This document shows positions 6,903 through 12,949 of a stretch of 14,926 bases of DNA, piece after piece. Under the pieces are notes generated by a model that worked only from the letters and a program-made list of their open reading frames with translations, had not been told where the DNA came from and searched no databases. Made by a program: the position numbers and the translations under genes. The first letter of the stretch is position 1, and each line of letters opens with the position of its first letter. Origin of the DNA: Elusimicrobiota bacterium (GTDB lineage Bacteria; Elusimicrobiota; Elusimicrobia; Elusimicrobiales; Elusimicrobiaceae); contig JAIRLH010000005.1 of the NCBI GenBank assembly GCA_031259485.1, positions 1 through 14,926 on the forward strand. The letters are read 5' to 3'.

Positions 6903-7544
6903 ATGAAAAAATTTTTAATGTTTATAATATTATCGGTTTTGTCCTTAAAATTATTTGCCGCCGTCGGCTGCGATTTGAACGATCCCGATCGCGACGTAAA
7001 ACGGTTTTTCCCTGATTCAACGGGATATAAAACGGAGTACGCTTCAATAGCCAAATCCGGCGGGCAGGAACTTTTAAAAAAAGTTGAAGCAAGACTACAG
7101 GATAATTTTCAGGGATTATATGAAACTATTGACGTGCCTTATACAATTTACACCGTTTACAAAAATAAAGAGATTTTGGGTTATATACACGGCATTAATC
7201 AAAAAGGCCGATACGGCGGGCTTCAGGTATTTTTGACATATAGTCCGCAGGGAACGATCGTAAATTTTTATTATCAAAAATTAACGTCTAAAAAATCAAA
7301 ATTATTGCGTTCCGCTGATTTTGCGAAACAATTTGCCGGACTTGTTTTGGAAGATTTTTTAACTTATGATCCTAAAAGCGCCGAGGGCGGAAGCCAAAAA
7401 GTCTCCGCTATAAAAAATCCCGTGCCGGAAGACTCCGTTGATTTTAACGCGACTTTGCGAGCGGTAAAAAAGAATTTGATTTTAACGGATATATTTGTTT
7501 TTAATAAAAAGGAAAAAACAAATGATAAAAAGGAAGCCAAATAA
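6903..7544 (+). CDS. Secreted protein resembling an FMN-binding domain, 213 aa
   Basis: A signal peptide (about 1-19, ending KLFA) is followed by AVGCDLNDPDRDVKRFFP and a domain with the layout of FMN_bind domains (RnfG/NosR type): GYIHGINQKGRYGGLQVFLTY at 93-113, then a turn SPQGTIVNFYYQK, and FAKQFAGLVLEDF at 140-152. The canonical S(T)GATxTS flavin-attachment motif is not present; the corresponding stretch reads IKNPVPEDSVDFNATLRAVKKNL (170-192). It may therefore bind another ligand or none. The C-terminus is a Lys-rich tail (NKKEKTNDKKEAK). GGAG 6 nt before the ATG is the ribosome binding site, and the gene sits between the barrel and the ABC permease. I have a recollection of relatives beside MacB-like permeases but cannot verify it here. 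The FMN-binding call is tentative. Confidence 0.6.
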   Translation: MKKFLMFIILSVLSLKLFAAVGCDLNDPDRDVKRFFPDSTGYKTEYASIAKSGGQELLKKVEARLQDNFQGLYETIDVPYTIYTVYKNKEILGYIHGINQKGRYGGLQVFLTYSPQGTIVNFYYQKLTSKKSKLLRSADFAKQFAGLVLEDFLTYDPKSAEGGSQKVSAIKNPVPEDSVDFNATLRAVKKNLILTDIFVFNKKEKTNDKKEAK

Positions 7545-7545
7545 T

Positions 7546-8736
7546 ATGAACATATTCCAGCTCGCCTACAAAAATTTATTGAGGCGCAAACTCCGCACGT
7601 GTTTTACGGTGGCGGGAATAACGCTTTCTACTTGGGTTTTAGTGACATTGCTCGGCTTTAACAAAGGCTACGAAAATTCCCTCAATAACGATATTGACGG
7701 TATGGGTTTTCAAATAGTTCTGACGGCAAAAGGCTGCCCGTACGAAGCCGCCACATTAATGCTTAAAGGCGGCACCGGCCTGCGTTATATGCCGCAAGAC
7801 ATAGTACAAAACGTGGATAATGCGAAAGAAGTTCTCCAAACTACGCAAATGCTCATGCACGCGGAATTTGATCCGGATAAAGGCGAAAACGGCGGCACAG
7901 CCGTATATATGGGAATTGATCCTCTAACTTATCCTCTTATGAAACCATATCTTAAATTCAAACAGGGGCAATGGTTTGACAACGATAACTCTGCAGACGA
8001 AATTGTTTTAGGATACGAAGCGGCGGAACTTGAGCAGCGCGAAATCGGCGATTTAATGCTGCTGCCCGGAAGCGACAGGGAATATAAAGTCGTCGGAATT
8101 TTAAACCGCAGCGGAACGCAGGACGACGGAATGATATTTCTCCCTTTGAAAAGCGTTCAGGAAACTTTTGACAAACGCGGGCTGATTACTATGCTTGGCA
8201 TACAATTGACAAGAGAGGCCGACGCAGCCGCTTTTGAAGAAGAATTGTATAAACTTCCGGACGTTCAGGTAGTGTCTATGGCTCAGGTAAAAAATACCAT
8301 TATGAGCCTTGTCTCAAGCGCGAAAGTTATCGTGTTTGCAATAGCGTTTATAGCTTTCCTCATAGCGATGTCGGGCGTTTTAAATACGGTTCTTATGTCG
8401 GTATTTGAAAGATTCCAGGAAATCGGCATTTTAAAAAGCATGGGCGCATTGCCGAAAGATATTTTCAAAATGATTCTTACCGAAACAATTTTGCTTTGCG
8501 CCGGCGGAGGTTTGTGCGGCATTTTGCTCGCTTATGCGTTTTCCGGCATATCCGAAGCCGCGATACGTTATTTTTTACCGTTTGCTCCGGCCGGAAATAT
8601 TATAGCGATAGACGTTAAAATAATAATTTTATCTTTTTTTATAATAACGCTGACCGGTATTATCGGCGGAATATATCCCGCTTTTAAAGCCGCGAATATA
8701 CGCCCTTTAGACAGCATAAGGAGCGATTCTGTATGA
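7546..8736 (+). CDS. MacB/FtsX-family ABC transporter permease
   Basis: This is the inner-membrane subunit of a type VII (MacB-like) ABC system. I start at ATG 7546, 1 nt after the previous stop, giving 396 residues; an in-frame start at 7495 would add 17 lysine-rich residues inside the previous gene. Four membrane segments are visible: about 19-38, then 259-284, 310-332 and 356-378, with a periplasmic domain (about 40-255) between the first and second, as in MacB. VFERFQEIGILKSMGA at 286-301 is the cytoplasmic coupling region of FtsX-type permeases. The periplasmic domain carries AKGCPYEAATLMLKGG at 61-76, a Cys-containing motif next to the membrane. It overlaps the ATPase gene by ATGA. MacB-type pumps move substrates from the periplasm rather than across the inner membrane, which fits the secreted proteins in the same operon. 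No MacA-type adaptor is encoded. Confidence 0.92.
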   Translation: MNIFQLAYKNLLRRKLRTCFTVAGITLSTWVLVTLLGFNKGYENSLNNDIDGMGFQIVLTAKGCPYEAATLMLKGGTGLRYMPQDIVQNVDNAKEVLQTTQMLMHAEFDPDKGENGGTAVYMGIDPLTYPLMKPYLKFKQGQWFDNDNSADEIVLGYEAAELEQREIGDLMLLPGSDREYKVVGILNRSGTQDDGMIFLPLKSVQETFDKRGLITMLGIQLTREADAAAFEEELYKLPDVQVVSMAQVKNTIMSLVSSAKVIVFAIAFIAFLIAMSGVLNTVLMSVFERFQEIGILKSMGALPKDIFKMILTETILLCAGGGLCGILLAYAFSGISEAAIRYFLPFAPAGNIIAIDVKIIILSFFIITLTGIIGGIYPAFKAANIRPLDSIRSDSV

Positions 8737-9419
8737 GCAAAATAATCGAAGCCGAAAATCTTACAAAAATTTACAAGCGCGGCGCGGAGAAAATTTACGC
8801 TCTCAATAATGCAACTTTTAGTATAAATAAAGGCGAAATAGTTTCCGTTACGGGACCATCCGGCTCCGGTAAAACGACTCTTGTGAACGTTTTAGGATGT
8901 CTTGACAATCCTACAAGCGGTTCGCTAAAAATAGAAGGGCGGCAAATATTCAGCGCAAACGCCAATCTTTCAGAAGCGGAACTAACGCGGATAAGAAGAA
9001 ATATTTTCGGATATGTGTTTCAAAAATTTTTCCTTATACCCACTTTAACCGTGCGGGAAAATATTTTGCTGCCGTCGGTATTCCAGCCGGAATTAAAAAC
9101 AGACGATAAAAACTTAAACCGTATCATGGAGAATTTGGATATAGCAAAACGCAAATATCATTTGCCCAGCCAGCTATCCGGCGGCGAAATGCAGCGCGTG
9201 GCGGTTGCGCGCGCGCTTATAAACAATCCTTCGGTGCTAATAGCGGACGAACCCACCGGCAATTTGGACAGCAAACGTTCGGATGAGATTAAAGACTTGC
9301 TTGTAAATCTTAACAAAAATCACGGCATTACGGTCGTTCTCGTCACGCATAATCCGCGGCTTGCGCAAATAGGAAACAGTTTTATTGAACTTAACGACGG
9401 GAAATTAGAAGGCGGGTGA
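8733..9419 (+). CDS. ABC transporter ATPase, MacB/LolD type
   Basis: The 228-residue protein energises the permease encoded just upstream. All core motifs are intact: Walker A GPSGSGKT at 41-48, Q-loop Q97 in VFQKFF, signature LSGGEMQRVAVARAL at 148-162, Walker B VLIADEPTGNLD at 168-179 and H-loop H206 in VTHNP. The length and the DEPTGNLD block are typical of MacB/LolD ATPases encoded apart from the permease. The start overlaps the permease stop by 4 nt (ATGA), giving translational coupling. The 3' end overlaps the convergent ftsB gene by 15 nt, so both transcripts must end inside the other gene or run antisense. Confidence 0.96.
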   Translation: MSKIIEAENLTKIYKRGAEKIYALNNATFSINKGEIVSVTGPSGSGKTTLVNVLGCLDNPTSGSLKIEGRQIFSANANLSEAELTRIRRNIFGYVFQKFFLIPTLTVRENILLPSVFQPELKTDDKNLNRIMENLDIAKRKYHLPSQLSGGEMQRVAVARALINNPSVLIADEPTGNLDSKRSDEIKDLLVNLNKNHGITVVLVTHNPRLAQIGNSFIELNDGKLEGG

Positions 9420-9716
9420 TTTTGGGCCGCGGTCCGCGCCGGCGGACAGGCGAAACTCAAATTCCCCTTTCTGCGACATGTTGTACCTTACGCGCGCGGC
9501 TTCTTCTATGTAGGAAGTATCTCCGTCGCGCATTTTTTCATACTCGGCGGAAAGTTTTTGGTATTGCGCGTCAAGCTCCGCATTTTCCTTATTAAGCCTT
9601 TTGATTGCAAGCAAATTATGCACCAGCCCGTAAAAGCTGCCGTTAAACGCCAATACGGCGGCCATAAATATGGCCGCCAGTATCAGCGCGCGTTTTGACT
9701 GCAGAAGCCTGTTCAT
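9405..9716 (-). CDS. ftsB: FtsB/DivIC-family septum formation initiator
   Basis: This short bitopic divisome protein acts with FtsL and FtsQ at the division site. Its 103 residues comprise a cytoplasmic N-terminus (MNRLLQSKRA), one transmembrane helix at about 8-30, a coiled coil at about 37-65 (AIKRLNKENAELDAQYQKLSAEYEKM) and the family's end region SYIEEAARVRYNMSQKGEFEF at 68-88. Its ATG overlaps the enolase TGA (ATGA), so translation is coupled to eno. An eno-ftsB pairing also occurs in other bacteria. The last ~12 residues (ADRGPKSPAF) are a variable tail encoded over the end of the ABC operon. Confidence 0.88.
   Translation of the reverse strand: MNRLLQSKRALILAAIFMAAVLAFNGSFYGLVHNLLAIKRLNKENAELDAQYQKLSAEYEKMRDGDTSYIEEAARVRYNMSQKGEFEFRLSAGADRGPKSPAF
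9432..9447. terminator. GC-rich hairpin near the convergent gene ends, possible terminator
   Basis: GTCCGC (9432-9437) and GCGGAC (9442-9447) form a perfect 6-bp stem with a GCCG loop, 12 nt past the ABC ATPase stop and inside the 3' end of ftsB. No T-run follows on either strand, so intrinsic termination is doubtful. It is the only candidate between the two operons. Confidence 0.25.
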
Positions 9717-10981
9717 TTTTTAAAGACTTTGTTTTTTGCGTACTTGGCCGCTCTGCCCAGCTCTTCTTCTATAACGAGCAGGCGGTTGTATTTGGCCGTG
9801 CGCTCGCTGCGGCAGGGCGCGCCGGTTTTGATTGCGCCTGCGTTAGTTGCAACGGCCAAATCGGCTATAAAAGCGTCCTCAGTCTCGCCCGAGCGGTGGG
9901 ATATTATGGCCGTGTATCCCGCGGCTTTTGCAGCTGCGATAACGTCCGCCGTTTCCGTAACCGTGCCGATTTGGTTCAGCTTTATAAGTATTGAATTTGC
10001 GGCTTTTTGCGCAATACCTTGCTGCAGGCGGGTTTTGTTGGTGACGAACAGATCATCGCCCACGATATTGATTTTTTTGCCCAGTTTTTCCGTGTAGTGG
10101 CGCCAGCCGGCCCAATCGTCCTCGTGCAATGGGTCTTCGGTGGAAACCAGCGGGTATTTGGCTGCCCAGGCGGCGTAAATTTTTGTCATCTCACCCGCCG
10201 TGCGGGCTTTGCCTTCAAAGATATATTTGCCATTTTTGTAAAATTCGCTTGCCGCCGCGTCCAGCGCGAGAGAGATATTATCGTACCCCGCCTCTTTTGC
10301 CGCCGCAAGTATGGTTTTGATTACGTCTTCATGCCTGGCGATTTTGGGAGCAAAGCCGCCTTCATCGCCTACTGCGGTAACCATGCCCTTTTTTGCAAGG
10401 ATTTTTTTGAGCGCGTGGTAAACCTCGCACGCGGCGCGCAGGGCTTCTTTGAAGCTGGGTGCGGCGGTCGGGACTATCATAAATTCCTGCACGTCAAGCC
10501 CGCTGTCCGCGTGTTTGCCGCCGTTTATGATATTTAGCATCGGCGCGGGCAGGAGGTAGTCTTTTTCTTTGATTTTATAAACCTGCCTGATATATTGATA
10601 CAGCGGTTTGCCGGCAGCCGCCGCGCCCGCGCGCAGAACCGCCATTGATACTGCGAGTATCGCATTTGCCCCCAGTCTGCCTTTGTTAGGCGTGCCGTCA
10701 AGCGCGGCCATAGCCGCGTCTATGGCGCGGATATTTGCCGGCTCTTTTCCCAAAAGAATTTTTTCTATTTTAGATACGTTTTTTACGGCGTTTAGCACGC
10801 CTTTGCCGTTATATCTTTTGCCGCCGTCGCGCAGCTCCACGGCTTCATGCGAGCCGGTGGAAGCGCCGCTTGGCACCGCGGCCACGCCGGTTATGCCGCC
10901 GGCCAGTCTGACTTCCGCCTGCACTGTGGGCAGCCCGCGGGAGTCTAAGATTTCACGGGCTTTTACGGATACTATTTTCAT
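9713..10981 (-). CDS. eno: Enolase
   Basis: It converts 2-phosphoglycerate to phosphoenolpyruvate in glycolysis. The 422-residue length is normal. Landmarks are ILDSRGLPTVQAEV at 11-24, the mobile loop PSGASTG at 37-43, general acid/base E207 in GDEGGF, Mg ligands D241 (LALDAA), E282 (STEDP) and D309 (VGDDLF), catalytic K334 within the signature ILIKLNQIGTVTET at 331-344, and SHRSGETED at 361-369. AAGGAG lies about 8 nt before the ATG. It sits 24 nt after the phosphohexomutase gene and is coupled to ftsB, so the three probably form one transcript. Codon use looks ordinary, and there is no sign of transfer. Confidence 0.99.
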   Translation of the reverse strand: MKIVSVKAREILDSRGLPTVQAEVRLAGGITGVAAVPSGASTGSHEAVELRDGGKRYNGKGVLNAVKNVSKIEKILLGKEPANIRAIDAAMAALDGTPNKGRLGANAILAVSMAVLRAGAAAAGKPLYQYIRQVYKIKEKDYLLPAPMLNIINGGKHADSGLDVQEFMIVPTAAPSFKEALRAACEVYHALKKILAKKGMVTAVGDEGGFAPKIARHEDVIKTILAAAKEAGYDNISLALDAAASEFYKNGKYIFEGKARTAGEMTKIYAAWAAKYPLVSTEDPLHEDDWAGWRHYTEKLGKKINIVGDDLFVTNKTRLQQGIAQKAANSILIKLNQIGTVTETADVIAAAKAAGYTAIISHRSGETEDAFIADLAVATNAGAIKTGAPCRSERTAKYNRLLVIEEELGRAAKYAKNKVFKK

Positions 10982-11005
10982 ATATGCTTCTCCTTGGTTT
11001 TTGTT

Positions 11006-12484
11006 TTAAGAAAGCGATTCTATAAGTTTCTGCGCTTCGCTTATAAGTTTTGCCGGAGTTTGCGGATCTTTGGCTTGGGCGTAAATTCTTATAAGATGCT
11101 CCGTGCCGGAAGGCCGCAAAGCCAGCCAGCTGCCGTTGCGCAGAATGAATTTAAAACCGTCTGTCTGGTCTATGCGCCAGACGGAGGTTTTGTTTATTGA
11201 AAGCGGCGGGTTGAGATTAAGCTTTTCCATAATCTGGGCTATTTGAATCTCGCGTTTTGAGATGCTTACTTTCTTATCGTAGTAAGTATTGTATTTCCTG
11301 TAGAAGTCTCTAAAGATTTGTTTTAAGTTTTTACCCTCCATCGCCAGCATTTCAAGCACCAGCGTGCAGGCAAGTATGCCGTCCTTATCGGGTATATGAG
11401 TGGATACGGCTATGCCGCCGCTTTCCTCCGCGCCGAAGATATACTGTCCGCTCATCATAAGCTCGCTTATATATTTGAAACCGACGGGCGTTTCCCTTAC
11501 CGGCATATTGTGCGCGCGGGCGACTTCGTCTATCAGATTAGTCGTTATAATGCTGCGGCACACGCGGCCGGAAGCATTGCGGTTTTTTATAATATGTTCC
11601 AAAATAACGGGCGCGATTTGATTAGGGGAAATCCAATCCCCGTCTGGGCCGACGATGCCGAATTTATCGCAGTCGCTGTCGCAGGCTATGCCCAGGTGCA
11701 GTTTCTTTTTGACCACCAGCGCGCTTAAATCTTTAAGCGCCTCGGGCCCCGCGTTTGGGACTTTGCCGCCGAACAGAGCATTGCTGCCGCCGTTGATTTC
11801 CTCAATGTCTACGCCGCAGGAGGTAAGAAACTTGCGGAAATAATTTCCCGCGCTGCCGAAAAGCGGGTCCGCGCCGATTCTCAGGCCGGCTTTTTTTATG
11901 GCTTTTACGTTTATTATAGTTGTGAGATGGGCCAGATATGCATCCCGCAGATTCTGGTTGCCTACGGCGGAGTTTTGGTACCCGAATTCCGGCAAATCCC
12001 TGGGCGCGGAGGAAAGGGAAGGAATACTCTTTTCTATATCCTGCACGATTTCATTATTGGCTATGCCGCCGTAATAGGCAATCCATTTGAGGCCGTTTTG
12101 GGTGTAATCCGCCTCGCTCGCGGTTATTACAACCGCGCCCACGGCGCCTTCTTTGAGCACGGCCCATTCCGCCACGGGCGTGGGCAGCGGATATACCGCG
12201 CGTTTGACCGTAATGCCTTTTGAGGCGAGGATATCGCAGACGATATCGGCAAACTTGTCTGACATAAAGCGCGTGTCATGCCCGACAAGCACCAGCGGGC
12301 GTTTGAATTTAAGGCTGCGCGCGGCGAGATGTTTTTTATAACCCGCGCCTTCAAAGCCGTAATAAGGGTTGGTAAAGATATGCTCGGCTATCGCGATGGA
12401 AAGGCGCTGTATGCTCTGCGCCGTGACTATTTCCGCCGTCATGCCGCGGAAGCCCGCGGTGGAAAATTTGATTTCGTTTGCCAT
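11006..12484 (-). CDS. Phosphohexomutase (phosphoglucomutase/phosphomannomutase family) with altered active-site loop
   Basis: It is expected to interconvert hexose 1- and 6-phosphates through a phosphoserine. The 492-residue protein has the four-domain layout: FSTAGFRG at 7-14, active-site loop VITASEADYTQNGLK at 119-133 with S123 as phosphoserine, metal loop DSDCDKFG at 269-276, sugar-binding loop GAEESGG at 351-357 and phosphate-binding loop RPSGTE at 458-463. The usual TASHNP is replaced by TASEAD and DGDxDR by DSDCDK, so the Ser and all three Asp ligands are kept while the His/Asn/Pro after the Ser are lost. Activity is probable, but substrate preference cannot be read from sequence. AGAGGTG about 10-16 nt upstream serves as the ribosome binding site. 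It heads the tightly spaced minus-strand group with eno and ftsB. Confidence 0.93.
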   Translation of the reverse strand: MANEIKFSTAGFRGMTAEIVTAQSIQRLSIAIAEHIFTNPYYGFEGAGYKKHLAARSLKFKRPLVLVGHDTRFMSDKFADIVCDILASKGITVKRAVYPLPTPVAEWAVLKEGAVGAVVITASEADYTQNGLKWIAYYGGIANNEIVQDIEKSIPSLSSAPRDLPEFGYQNSAVGNQNLRDAYLAHLTTIINVKAIKKAGLRIGADPLFGSAGNYFRKFLTSCGVDIEEINGGSNALFGGKVPNAGPEALKDLSALVVKKKLHLGIACDSDCDKFGIVGPDGDWISPNQIAPVILEHIIKNRNASGRVCRSIITTNLIDEVARAHNMPVRETPVGFKYISELMMSGQYIFGAEESGGIAVSTHIPDKDGILACTLVLEMLAMEGKNLKQIFRDFYRKYNTYYDKKVSISKREIQIAQIMEKLNLNPPLSINKTSVWRIDQTDGFKFILRNGSWLALRPSGTEHLIRIYAQAKDPQTPAKLISEAQKLIESLS

Positions 12485-12949
12485 AATAATCGGACACCTC
12501 TTAAATTTTTTAATTTGTGTACAATATACAAAAATTAGAGCGCAAATGCCATAGCAACTTGTTTAGGTAATGTTAAAATAGCATATATTAAAAACTTTGT
12601 TTTATATTTTATTGTCATTTTGTATGGACTGCAACGCATTTGCAGAGTCTACACGATGAATAGATTCTGCGACTTCGCGCAGAATAACGGCAAGAGTACT
12701 TGTATCTACGCTGTTTTAGCATTGCGGCCTCTATCATACTGTAAAACATCAGACAGATATTGGACTATAATGATAGCTGGGCGGCGAGATTTTTTAAGAA
12801 AATTTATGCCGATATTTGTTTAAAACAGCTCAAAATGTCCGATATGTATTGATGTCTTACATTCTGTTGACAAATATAGAATAATGTAATATCATAATCT
12901 TAAGTCAGCCTATCTGACCAAACAGCTAACCAGTAATGAGGAGCGAGAT
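12485..12949. other. Non-coding gap with two hairpins, no gene seen
   Basis: This 465-bp region lies between the divergent phosphohexomutase and pilin-like genes. A 67-codon frame at 12620-12823 has no good ribosome binding site and no recognisable sequence, so I do not call it. There is a near-perfect dyad (TTTGTGTA, CAA, TATACAAA; one mismatch) at 12514-12532 upstream of the mutase. Two perfect small hairpins follow: CTGCAA/TTGCAG at 12629-12645 and ATTCTGCG/CGCAGAAT with a 6-nt loop at 12664-12685. They may mark a structured RNA or be chance. Confidence 0.5.
12867..12895 (+). promoter_or_regulatory. Sigma-70-type promoter of the pilin-like gene
   Basis: TTGACA (12867-12872) is a consensus -35. 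After a 17-bp spacer comes TATCAT (12890-12895), a 5 of 6 match to the -10. Transcription would start near 12902, leaving a leader of about 48 nt. That leader begins with a GTCAG/CTGAC stem (12904-12918) and ends with the GAGGAG ribosome binding site at 12938-12943. Confidence 0.8.

Noticed and set aside
7495..7545. Upstream start for the ABC permease adding 17 residues
   Set aside because: The extra residues are Lys-rich, lie inside the previous gene, and precede the typical permease N-terminus that begins at 7546.
12731..12776. CTATCAT/ATGATAG inverted repeat
   Set aside because: A 7-bp arm with a 32-nt loop in AT-rich DNA is expected by chance.
12620..12823. 67-codon frame in the gap before the pilin-like gene
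   Set aside because: No convincing ribosome binding site, no recognisable sequence, and it spans two hairpins. More likely non-coding or a remnant.
12600..12850. Possible tRNA in the gap
   Set aside because: No cloverleaf, no TTCGA T-arm and no matching acceptor stem could be found on either strand.
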